Part shown: positions 57,279 to 64,000 of the stretch, one piece after another
Layout: each line of letters starts with the position of its first letter
Position numbering within the stretch: the first letter of the stretch is position 1
NCBI RefSeq assembly: GCF_000820225.1
Contig: NZ_CDDK01000043.1
Coordinates: 124,001 to 188,000 of the forward strand
Direction: 5' to 3'
Length of the DNA: 64,000 nucleotides
DNA from: Aeromonas veronii bv. veronii
Lineage (GTDB): Bacteria; Pseudomonadota; Gammaproteobacteria; Enterobacterales; Aeromonadaceae
Position numbers and translations under genes: made by a program
Notes under the pieces: model-generated
Database searches by the model: none
Seen by the model: the letters and a program-made list of their open reading frames with translations, nothing else
Told to the model about the DNA's origin: nothing

Positions 57279-58982
57279 CTATGGCGCCTCCGCGAGCTGA
57301 TGGGGCGGCTCGGGCCGCAGCCAGGCGCTGCGAAAATCGAACCAGCCGAGCGCCGTCATCCGCACCCCGTGCACGCCGACCCGGCTCTCCAGCTCCAGCC
57401 AGTGGTGAAACAGCGGCACAAACCAGCTCTGCTGCTGCACAGTTGCCAGCAGGGCGCGGGGGCCAGGCTCCTCACCGCTGGCCCGCCACTGCATCAACCC
57501 TTGCCACAACTCATGCTGACTGCTCCACACCTTGCGCAGCAACGGGGTGCCCAGCAACCAGGCGTAGGGGGCAAAGGGGCCGGCATGTTCGAGGTTGAGG
57601 GTGCCGAGCCAGAGATCCACGTCTTCATCCTCGCCACTCACCCAGCGACCGTAATCGAGGGTGCGCACCTCGAGCCTGATCCCCTGTTCGGCCAGCAGGC
57701 TACTCATGGCGTTGGCGCACTCGTTGAACTCCAGATGCTGGTTGAAGCAGGCAAGCACCAAGGTCGTCGGCAACTGCTCCGGTGTGGGCAAGGGCGCGGG
57801 CAGTGCTTCGCGCCAGTGGGGCAGCAGGCCGAGGGCGCTGGTCCAGCCCCGTTGCAACTCGGGGGCGACCCGCCCCATCAGGGCCACCGGATTGAGCAGC
57901 TGGCCGAGCCACTGGCGCAGGGCGGGATCCTGCAAGGATCCGGAACGATCGTCCTGCAGCAGGAAGTAGCAGCCCGACTCCAGCTCCGATTCGCCACGCA
58001 TGGTGCCGAGCTCGGGGCTGTCGCGTCCCAGCTGCAGGTGGGTCTCCAGGCGCTCCGCCAGCTCCGGCAGCATCCAGATATCGATCTCGTCGAGCAGGGC
58101 GCGCAGGCCGAAGTAGTCGTCAAACGCCGCAAGGCAAAGATGCAGGGGATCGTTGGCAGCGACCCGGTAAGGACCGGTGCCCACAGGTTGCAGGGCAAAG
58201 CCCGCCTCCCCCTTGAGCTCCCGTGGCAAAATGGTCGCCACCGGCTCCGCCAGCAGGTGGGGCAGCCAGGGATCCGGGCTGTCGAGATAGAGATCCAGGG
58301 TGCGCGGCCAGGGGCTCTCCAGCCGAGTCAGATGGGAAAACAGCGGCCGATCCCGCAGGGCCAGCAGGCTCTCCATCACATCTTCCACCACCAGCTCGCG
58401 GCCGTGGTGAAAGCGCACCGCCGGGCGCAGGTAGAAGCGCCAGTGGCAGGGGCCCAGACACTCCCAGTGGTGGGCCAGATCCCCTTCGATTTCCCCATTT
58501 TCCTCATTTCGCCGGGTGAGGCCGTTGAAGATCTGGCGGCTCAGGTGAATTTCGGAGCGGCGCATCGGGCCGGTGGGCAGCAACTGCGGCAACGGCCGGT
58601 AGTAGGGCACCCGCAGGATCTGGCGCCCCTCGCGGGTGGCCTGACCGAGCTGTTCGATCAGCAACGGAGTGAGCAGATCGAGGCGATCTTCGGCCAGCCG
58701 TACCGCCTGCGCCAGCTGGCCCTGACTGAGCAGATCCCGCAAGCGGCGCCGGGTCAGGCTCTCCTGACTATCGAGCAGGGTGAGTCGGGAGCGCCGCCCC
58801 CGCCCCGCTTCTGCCGACCAGCTGAGCCAGCCCTGATCCTGCATCCGCCGCAGCAGCAGGCGAGCGTTGCGCGGGGTGCAGCAGAGCAGATCCGCCACCT
58901 CGGCGAGGCTGATCTCCCGCTCGTCGCTGCCAAGCAGCTGGGCGAGTCGTTGAAATTGCTGGTAGAGGCGACCGGTCGGCAT
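57279..58982 (-). CDS. sgrR: SgrR, sugar-phosphate stress regulator
   Basis: A 567-residue regulator matching E. coli SgrR along its length: N-terminal winged HTH (MPTGRLYQQFQRLAQLLG, LAEVADLLCCTPRNARLLLRRMQDQGWLSWSAEAGRGRRSRLTL) and a C-terminal solute-binding (SBP_bac_5) domain with RVPYYRPLPQLLPTGPMRRSEIHLSRQIFNGLTR. SgrR activates the divergent sgrS RNA during glucose-phosphate stress. MPTGRL at 58982 is chosen by alignment; an ATG ten codons upstream (59012) is possible. Confidence 0.95.
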   Translation of the reverse strand: MPTGRLYQQFQRLAQLLGSDEREISLAEVADLLCCTPRNARLLLRRMQDQGWLSWSAEAGRGRRSRLTLLDSQESLTRRRLRDLLSQGQLAQAVRLAEDRLDLLTPLLIEQLGQATREGRQILRVPYYRPLPQLLPTGPMRRSEIHLSRQIFNGLTRRNEENGEIEGDLAHHWECLGPCHWRFYLRPAVRFHHGRELVVEDVMESLLALRDRPLFSHLTRLESPWPRTLDLYLDSPDPWLPHLLAEPVATILPRELKGEAGFALQPVGTGPYRVAANDPLHLCLAAFDDYFGLRALLDEIDIWMLPELAERLETHLQLGRDSPELGTMRGESELESGCYFLLQDDRSGSLQDPALRQWLGQLLNPVALMGRVAPELQRGWTSALGLLPHWREALPAPLPTPEQLPTTLVLACFNQHLEFNECANAMSSLLAEQGIRLEVRTLDYGRWVSGEDEDVDLWLGTLNLEHAGPFAPYAWLLGTPLLRKVWSSQHELWQGLMQWRASGEEPGPRALLATVQQQSWFVPLFHHWLELESRVGVHGVRMTALGWFDFRSAWLRPEPPHQLAEAP

Positions 58983-59082
58983 AAAAGAGGAAATCCTGTT
59001 GCTATAAGTCATCAGTTTTTACTTCCGCATTTTAGCTCAATACTGCTGATGAACGTGAGAACCACCGCACAGGAGCACCATC
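58983..59082. promoter_or_regulatory. sgrR/sgrT divergent promoter region
   Basis: A 100-base spacer, AT-rich around 59005-59045 with TTTTTACTT and CAATACT, likely holding the promoters of both genes and the SgrR site. I cannot define an operator. AGGAG nine bases before 59083 is the ribosome site for the SgrT-like protein. Confidence 0.45.
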
Positions 59083-59259
59083 ATGAGCCACGCCAACCCC
59101 ATCAAACCGAACCGGATCCAGCAGACCTTGCGCCGTTACTTCAAGCGGATCCTGCCGCGCCCGCTGCCACTTATCGAAGATCCCATGCAGCAGCTCAACC
59201 GCCTGATGCAGTGGGATATGAACCAGATCGATGACAAGGAGTATCGCCGTCGCCTCTGA
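59083..59259 (+). CDS. sgrT: SgrT-like small protein, divergent from sgrR
   Basis: A 58-residue basic protein. Near the C-terminus it carries QLNRLMQWD, which aligns with TMLEGLMQWD of E. coli SgrT, the 43-residue peptide encoded in the SgrS RNA that blocks the glucose PTS transporter PtsG. Position (divergent from sgrR, 100 bases away) is the same as sgrS/sgrT. It is 15 residues longer, with an added basic N-terminus (MSHANPIKPNRIQQTLRRYFKR). AGGAGCACCATC before the ATG is a good ribosome site. Remote homology, judged by eye. Confidence 0.7.
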   Translation: MSHANPIKPNRIQQTLRRYFKRILPRPLPLIEDPMQQLNRLMQWDMNQIDDKEYRRRL

Positions 59260-59266
59260 GTGCGGG
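59256..59266 (+). ncRNA. Candidate SgrS base-pairing segment
   Basis: CTGAGTGCGGG overlaps the SgrT-like stop codon. E. coli SgrS pairs with ptsG through GACTGAGTATTGG, and CTGAGT is shared. If this locus makes an SgrS-type RNA this would be its seed. However no intrinsic terminator with a U-tract follows within the next 70 bases, so the RNA end is unclear. Confidence 0.35.
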
Positions 59267-59328
59267 CCATACCAACCACTCGGGACGCGCATCCCCTGCG
59301 GGCGACATTGCTTTGCCGGATCTTGCTG

Positions 59329-59372
59329 TTTACATCGGCCACGGGCCTGATAGATTGGACGTCTATCCATCT
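59329..59372 (+). promoter_or_regulatory. metY promoter with MetJ-like boxes
   Basis: TTTACA (59329-59334) and TAGATT (59351-59356) with a 16-base spacer make a plausible promoter. Directly after lie two tandem 8-base met boxes: GGACGTCT (59357-59364, 7 of 8 to AGACGTCT) and ATCCATCT (59365-59372, 5 of 8). MetJ binding here would repress metY when S-adenosylmethionine is high. Confidence 0.6.
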
Positions 59373-59409
59373 ATAACTGCCATAAGCAACATCCAACAAG
59401 GAGTGTGTG

Positions 59410-60678
59410 ATGAAAGATGCGACCCTGGCCTTGCACCACGGCTTTTCCAACGACCCCACCACCAAAGCGGTCGCCGTGCCCATCTACCAAACGGTGGCCT
59501 ACGAGTTCGAGAGCGCCCAGCACGGGGCGGATCTGTTCAATCTGGCGGTGCCGGGCAACATCTACACCCGCATCATGAACCCCACCAACGATGTGCTGGA
59601 GCAGCGGATGGCCGCGCTGGAAGGGGGGATCGCCGCGCTGGTGGTCTCGGCAGGTTCCGCCGCCATCACCTACGCCATTCAGGCGCTGACCGCCGCCGGT
59701 GACAACATTGTCTCCACTCCCCAGCTCTATGGCGGCACCTACACCTTGTTCGCCCACATGCTGCCGAGTTTCGGGGTCGAGGTGCGCTTTGCCAAAGATG
59801 ACAGCGCCGAGGCCATCGCCGCCCTGATCGATGACAAGACCAAGGCAGTCTACTGCGAGAGCATCGGCAATCCGGCGGGCAACATCGTCGATCTGGCCGC
59901 ACTGGCCAAGGCCGCCCACGCCCGTGGCGTGCCGCTTATCGTCGACAACACGGTCGCCACCCCGGTGCTCTGCAAGCCCATCGAACATGGCGCCGACATC
60001 GTGGTCCACAGCCTCACCAAATATGTCGGCGGCCACGGCAACTCGCTGGGTGGCGTGGTGGTCGACTCGGGCAAGTTCCCCTGGGCGGATCACGCCGAGC
60101 GCTTCCCCCAGCTGACCAAACCCGAACCCTCCTACCACGGGGTGGTCTATACCGAGGCCTTTGGCCCGGCCGCCTTTATCGGGCGGGTACGCACAGTGCC
60201 CCTGCGCAATACCGGCGCGGCGCTGGCGCCGATGAACGCCTTCCTGCTGCTGCAGGGGCTGGAGACCCTGAGCCTGCGCATGGAGCGCCACGTCGACAAC
60301 GCTCTGCGGGTTGCCCACCACCTCAAGCATCACCCCAAGGTGGCCTGGGTCAGCTACGCCGGTCTGCCGGGCCACCCGCACTATCTGCTGGCGGAGAAGT
60401 ACATGGCCGGTCGCCCCTCGGCCATCCTCTCGTTCGGTCTGAAGGATGGCTACGAGGCGGGCGTACGCTTCTACGATGCGCTGAAGATCTTCAAGCGGCT
60501 GGTCAACATCGGCGATGCCAAGTCGCTGGCCTGCCACCCGGCCTCCACCACTCATCGCCAGCTGAGCGAGGAGGAGCAGGCCAAGGCTGGCGTCAAACCC
60601 GAGATGATCCGGCTGTCGGTCGGGATCGAGGCGATCGAGGACATTCTGGCAGATCTGGATCAGGCGCTGGAGGCCTGA
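59410..60678 (+). CDS. metY: MetY, O-acetylhomoserine sulfhydrylase
   Basis: A 422-residue PLP enzyme of the Cys/Met metabolism family that makes homocysteine directly from O-acetylhomoserine and sulfide. PLP lysine K204 in VVHSLTKYVGGHG; SAGSAAITYAI and NPTNDVLEQRMAALEGG are family marks. The length above 400 and the insert ...EPSYHGVVYTEAFGPAAFIGRVR favour MetY over MetB/MetC. A GTG one codon earlier (59407) also exists; AAGGAG precedes it. Ends before a clear terminator. Confidence 0.92.
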   Translation: MKDATLALHHGFSNDPTTKAVAVPIYQTVAYEFESAQHGADLFNLAVPGNIYTRIMNPTNDVLEQRMAALEGGIAALVVSAGSAAITYAIQALTAAGDNIVSTPQLYGGTYTLFAHMLPSFGVEVRFAKDDSAEAIAALIDDKTKAVYCESIGNPAGNIVDLAALAKAAHARGVPLIVDNTVATPVLCKPIEHGADIVVHSLTKYVGGHGNSLGGVVVDSGKFPWADHAERFPQLTKPEPSYHGVVYTEAFGPAAFIGRVRTVPLRNTGAALAPMNAFLLLQGLETLSLRMERHVDNALRVAHHLKHHPKVAWVSYAGLPGHPHYLLAEKYMAGRPSAILSFGLKDGYEAGVRFYDALKIFKRLVNIGDAKSLACHPASTTHRQLSEEEQAKAGVKPEMIRLSVGIEAIEDILADLDQALEA

Positions 60679-60692
60679 GTCAGTCAACGAGG

Positions 60693-60719
60693 GAGCGGGC
60701 ATCAGCCCGCTCTTTTTTA
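60693..60719 (+). terminator. Terminator after metY
   Basis: Stem GAGCGGGC/GCCCGCTC with an ATCA loop and T6. Confidence 0.92.
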
Positions 60720-60784
60720 GCCATCGGTGAACCGCCCCCCTCGCCTGCTCGTATACCCCACCCTGCCACCGAATCGAGGTCGTT

Positions 60785-61411
60785 ATGATAGTCCTGCACC
60801 ACCTGAACAAATCACGCTCCCAGCGCATCATCTGGCTGCTCGAAGAGCTGGGCCAACCCTATGAGATCAAGGCGTATCAGCGCGATGCCGCGACCTTTCT
60901 GGCGCCGCCCGAGCTAAAAGCCATCCACCCTCTCGGCAAGTCGCCGGTCATCGAGTTCGACGGCCGGGTGCTGGCGGAATCGGGCGCCATCACCGAGTAC
61001 CTGATCGCCCGCCATGCCCCGGATCAGCTGGCACCGGCACCAGATAGCCCCGACTATCCCGAATATCTGCAGTGGCTCCACTTTGCCGAGAGCTCCGGCA
61101 TTCTGCCGCTGCTGCTCGACATGTTCGTGCGCAAGGATGGCAGCCCGATGCGCTTCCTGCCGGACTACGCCAAGGCGGAGTGTGCCAAGGTGCTGGGCTA
61201 CCTCAATGAGGTACTGGCGAATCGCCACTATCTGGTGGGGGCTCGCCTCTCCGGCGCCGACATCATGAACTCCTTCCTGGTGGATCTGCTGGCGCAAAGC
61301 GGCCAGCTGGCCCACTTCCCGCATCTGCAAGCCTATTGGGAACGCCTCAATACCCATCCGGCCCGTCAGAAGGCGGTAGAGCTGGAGCGCGAGCTGGATC
61401 AGCGCCCCTGA
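60785..61411 (+). CDS. Glutathione S-transferase family protein
   Basis: A 208-residue cytosolic GST: N-terminal thioredoxin-fold half (IVLHHLNKSRSQRIIWLLEELGQPYEI, cis-Pro in GKSPVIEFDGRVLAESGAI) and helical C-terminal half (ISGADIMNSF-type LSGADIMNSFLVDLL). The N-capping SGAD motif is intact. The first catalytic residue is probably Ser in KSRSQR. Family roles are detoxification or thiol handling; substrate not predictable. Confidence 0.9.
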   Translation: MIVLHHLNKSRSQRIIWLLEELGQPYEIKAYQRDAATFLAPPELKAIHPLGKSPVIEFDGRVLAESGAITEYLIARHAPDQLAPAPDSPDYPEYLQWLHFAESSGILPLLLDMFVRKDGSPMRFLPDYAKAECAKVLGYLNEVLANRHYLVGARLSGADIMNSFLVDLLAQSGQLAHFPHLQAYWERLNTHPARQKAVELERELDQRP

Positions 61412-61429
61412 TCCGAGTCGCCATCATGC

Positions 61430-61458
61430 AAAACGCCCCGACAGTCGGGGCGTTTTTG
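61430..61458. terminator. Bidirectional terminator between GST and the DMT exporter
   Basis: Stem AAACGCCCCGA/TCGGGGCGTTT with a CAG loop, A4 on the left and T5 on the right. It can end both convergent transcripts. Confidence 0.9.
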
Positions 61459-61477
61459 TTATGCAGCGGGCTGCGGT

Positions 61478-62377
61478 TTACTTGGTCGCGGGCACCTTGT
61501 CCCGGCGCGACTTCCACCACCAGCGCAGCCGGATTTGAGAGATAAGCATCCCCGCCAGCATCAGGGCACAACCGGCAATGGCGCGCTCATCCAGCGTCTC
61601 ACCCAGCAGCAATACGCCACCCACGGCGGCAAAGACGGTCTCCAGACTGAGGATGATGGCGGCATGGGCAGGATGGGCGCCCCGCTGCCCCACCACCTGC
61701 AGGGTATAACCCACCCCGACCGATACCAGTCCGGCATAGAGCAGCGCCTGCCAGCCAGCTACTGCACCAGCCACAGTCGGGGTTTCGATAACAAAAGCAG
61801 TGGCGAGGCTGAGCAGGCCGCAGACTACGAACTGCACCCCGGCGAGCTTGATGGGAGCAACCCGGTTGGAGTAGTGATCCACCAGCAGCAGATGCACAGC
61901 CCAGAACAGGGCACCAACTACCTGCAACAGATCGCCAAAGCCGATGGTGAACTCGTCGGTGACGCTCAACACATAGAGGCCCGTCAGAGCAATCAGGGCA
62001 CCAATCCAGGTATTGAGCCCGCTCTTGTGGCGCAGCAGTAGCCCCAGTACCGGCACCAGAATGATGTAGAGCCCGGTGATAAAGCCCGCCTTGGCGGCAG
62101 TGGTATAGAGCAGCCCAACCTGCTGCAGGGAGGCGGCACAGAACAGCACCAGCCCGGCCAGCACACCACCGATCAGCAGCTGGCTATGGTCGCCCGCGAC
62201 GGCAACAGGTTGTCGGGATTTGAGCCACCAGAGCAGCGGCAGCAGGGAGAGGGCGCCGAGCAGAAAGCGCAGGCCATTGAAGGTATAGGGCCCCATGTGA
62301 TCCATCCCGAGGCGCTGGGCAACAAAGCCCATACCCCAGATGGTGGCAGCCATCAGCAACATCAGATTGGAGCGCAT
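61478..62377 (-). CDS. DMT-superfamily (EamA) transporter
   Basis: A 299-residue ten-helix inner-membrane protein with two EamA repeats: MRSNLMLLMAATIWGMGFVAQRLGMDHMGPYTFNGLRFLLGAL (first) and a second repeat with GVGYTLQVVGQRGAHPAHAAIILSLETVFAAVGGVLLLGETL. It resembles YhbE/RhaT-type exporters. Distinct from the DMT protein at 24.6 kb. Confidence 0.88.
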   Translation of the reverse strand: MRSNLMLLMAATIWGMGFVAQRLGMDHMGPYTFNGLRFLLGALSLLPLLWWLKSRQPVAVAGDHSQLLIGGVLAGLVLFCAASLQQVGLLYTTAAKAGFITGLYIILVPVLGLLLRHKSGLNTWIGALIALTGLYVLSVTDEFTIGFGDLLQVVGALFWAVHLLLVDHYSNRVAPIKLAGVQFVVCGLLSLATAFVIETPTVAGAVAGWQALLYAGLVSVGVGYTLQVVGQRGAHPAHAAIILSLETVFAAVGGVLLLGETLDERAIAGCALMLAGMLISQIRLRWWWKSRRDKVPATK

Positions 62378-62514
62378 GGCGATTCTTCCTTAAATCGGCG
62401 CGTGAAGGGTTATCCGATCCAAGATACCCGCCTCCCTATCCTCTTGTCTCCACTCTTTGTCTTCGCTCTTGCTCTCAACGCTCTGCCTTGCACTGCTTTT
62501 GAGCACCGCGAGTG

Positions 62515-62955
62515 TTACAGCAGCGAGGGCTTGGTGAACACGGCCAACAGGGCAATCAGTAGCAGATTACCCCGCAGGATCCACACCACCCGGAAGTGCT
62601 GCTGGATGGAGATCATCGGCGCCTTGCCCAGACGCAGGGCACGACGCCAGCGATAGAAGAGGCGGCTGGGATAAACGAGGGAGCCGACAATCAGCAGAAA
62701 CAGCCCCATCTTGAGGCCGTGGGCAGGATGGGCAAAGATCTCTGCCACCGAGCTGGCATGCTCGAGGGCCAGTAGACACCCGGTGGCAAAGATGGAGAAG
62801 AGCGCCAGCGCCGCCACCCCATCTGCCAGCAGCAGGCGGCGCACTCGCAGCATGTTCAGGCCGCGCCTAAAGATCAGATACTCGACACAGAGGGCAAGGA
62901 TTAGCACCGCTATGCTGCCATAATGAATCATTGAGAGCAGAGTGTGGTTCAGCAT
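62515..62955 (-). CDS. DUF2214 membrane protein
   Basis: A 146-residue protein with four membrane segments: about 12-30, 46-66, 79-97 and 123-142. The DUF2214 features are the acidic residue after the first helix (VEYLIFRRGLN) and the later GLKMGLFLLIVGSLVYPS. Function unknown. MLNHTLLSMIHYG at 62955 has GAG eight bases upstream; the ATG nine bases earlier overlaps that sequence. Confidence 0.82.
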   Translation of the reverse strand: MLNHTLLSMIHYGSIAVLILALCVEYLIFRRGLNMLRVRRLLLADGVAALALFSIFATGCLLALEHASSVAEIFAHPAHGLKMGLFLLIVGSLVYPSRLFYRWRRALRLGKAPMISIQQHFRVVWILRGNLLLIALLAVFTKPSLL

Positions 62956-63038
62956 CGGAAACATCTCATTTTCTGCCTTTAGACGAGCCGCACAGCATCA
63001 TATATGCTGGTGTCACCCGAGACGAAAAGGATCTGTTC

Positions 63039-64000
63039 ATGTCCCCCGCCAAGCCCAAGAACACTTGGTCTTTGATCACCCGCATGCGGCTGGGCCTCCT
63101 CTTGCTCTTTATCCCTGTGTTGCTGCTCGGCAGCATCTACTACCTGCATATGGAGCGCACCCTGCGCCACGAGCAGCAACAATATCTGATTGCTCGTAAC
63201 ACCCAGTATTTCCATACCCTGATCGAACCCTATCTGGCGACCCTCAAACGCCAGTTTACGCTCATTTATCAGCAGGTAAATTATCAGGATTTCAGCGGCC
63301 CGGAGATCCTTAACGGCGAGCGCTACCTGCAACAGTGGCAGGCCTATCACAAGGTGATGGAGCTCGATTACGTCTACGTGGGCACCGAGCATCGCAAGAT
63401 GCTGATCCACCCCTCCTGGCAGGCCGACGAGAAGTTCGATCCCAGAACCCGCCCCTGGTATCTGCTGGCCGCCAGCCATCCCGGACAGATTGTCTGGACC
63501 GATCCTTATTACGACTACACCTTGGGCACCCTCACCATGGCGCTGGCCAGGGTGATTGAAGATCCTGACGGCAAGCGGGTTGGCGTACTCTCGCTGGATA
63601 CCCAGCTCACCCCCCTCGCCAGCTGGCTAAACAGTCGGCATGATCAGAGTCACCATCTGGGCAATGGCTATCAGATCCTGCTCAACCATGACGGGCTGGT
63701 GCTGGCCCATCCGGATCGCGAACGGGTATTCAAACCCCTCGCTCACCCCGACTGGCTGGCCCGGATGCAACAACCGCAGGGCTTTTTCCTCGATGATGCC
63801 AGCGGCCTGATGGTCTCCTACTACCGCATCCCCGAGCAGCGCTGGATCCTGCTCAGCGTCGAGCCGACTGCCAGCATGCAGCAGGTGATCGACAGCGTCT
63901 CCATCAACGTGCAGCTGATGATTGCCGTCGCCTGCATTCTCTATCTGCTGCTGGCCCTGCTCTGGTCCCGCTACTTCCGCCGCATGCTGGGGGAGATCAC
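63039..64000 (+). CDS. Sensor protein with periplasmic dCACHE domain (C-terminus cut by window)
   Basis: A frame starting MSPAKPKNTWSLITRMRLG with AAAAGGAT seven bases before the ATG. It has a membrane segment at about 17-36, a periplasmic dCACHE_1 domain (residues about 37-285, with FDPRTRPWYLLA and WTDPYYDYTLGTLTMALAR, then GNGYQILLNHDGLVLAHPD) and a second membrane segment near 287-310. The output domain (methyl-accepting, GGDEF or kinase) lies beyond the window. The frame is still open at base 64000. Confidence 0.85.
   Translation, partial: MSPAKPKNTWSLITRMRLGLLLLFIPVLLLGSIYYLHMERTLRHEQQQYLIARNTQYFHTLIEPYLATLKRQFTLIYQQVNYQDFSGPEILNGERYLQQWQAYHKVMELDYVYVGTEHRKMLIHPSWQADEKFDPRTRPWYLLAASHPGQIVWTDPYYDYTLGTLTMALARVIEDPDGKRVGVLSLDTQLTPLASWLNSRHDQSHHLGNGYQILLNHDGLVLAHPDRERVFKPLAHPDWLARMQQPQGFFLDDASGLMVSYYRIPEQRWILLSVEPTASMQQVIDSVSINVQLMIAVACILYLLLALLWSRYFRRMLGEI

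Noticed and set aside
59260-59340. SgrS-type intrinsic terminator downstream of the SgrT-like gene
   Set aside because: GC-rich stems occur (GCGCATCCCC/GCGGGCG) but no U-tract follows.

Overview
The window looks like a chromosomal core segment of an Aeromonas-type gammaproteobacterium. This is inferred from the mix of enterobacterial and Vibrio-like gene orders (mlaC-mlaB-ibaG-murA; lptM-lysA-dapF-DUF484-xerC-yigB; cyaA divergent from hemCDXY; lptFG divergent from pepA-holC-valS), the high GC content with GC-rich third positions, and the class I cyclase, lipase/foldase and KatA/KatG gene sets. I saw no insertion sequence, prophage, CRISPR array or rRNA. One tRNA gene (Leu, anticodon CAA) is present. 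Both ends cut genes: mlaC on the left and a dCACHE sensor protein on the right.

Layout. 1-4.2 kb: outer-membrane lipid asymmetry (MlaC, MlaB), BolA-type IbaG, MurA, TldE/PmbA and ribosome factor DarP. 4.6-7.9 kb: a PuuD-like amidohydrolase, a small lipoprotein, an MscS channel fused to a degenerate cyclic-nucleotide domain, and a small secreted protein. 8-13 kb: the minus-strand lptM-lysA-dapF-DUF484-xerC-yigB cluster with a tandemly repeated dapF leader. 13-20.8 kb: cyaY-esterase, then cyaA and hemCDXY diverging from a region with a CRP-like site and a Fur-box-like palindrome. 20.8-30 kb: YkgJ-like protein, GlpX, a Pho-box-controlled porin, a lone ABC_sub_bind protein, transporters, PbpG and a membrane acyltransferase. 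30-33 kb: a Fur-box-preceded TonB siderophore receptor with a PepSY-type membrane protein. 33-41.4 kb: tRNA-Leu, RDD protein, lptFG, pepA-holC-valS. 41.4-50.3 kb: a CaCA exchanger behind a yybP-ykoY (Mn2+) riboswitch, SieB-like protein, GNAT/AraC pair, KatA, a 35-residue basic protein missed by length cut-offs, a lipoprotein with a 69-bp tandem repeat, a solute-binding protein and a LuxR-type regulator. 50.4-64 kb: TyrS, a lipase with an unusually short foldase, KatG, SgrR divergent from an SgrT-like small protein, MetY behind met boxes, GST, DMT exporter, DUF2214 protein and the truncated dCACHE protein.

Themes. The clearest regulation is metal and nutrient control: Mn2+ riboswitch with CaCA exchanger, two Fur-like sites (heme synthesis and siderophore uptake), a Pho box (porin), MetJ-like boxes (MetY), and the sugar-phosphate-stress pair SgrR/SgrT. 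The most useful leads are the Mn2+-riboswitch exchanger, the SgrT-like protein, the foldase lacking its folding motif, the MscS channel missing the cyclic-nucleotide arginine, and the triplicated dapF leader. All functional statements rest on reading the sequence and on recalled family knowledge; no database search was run.
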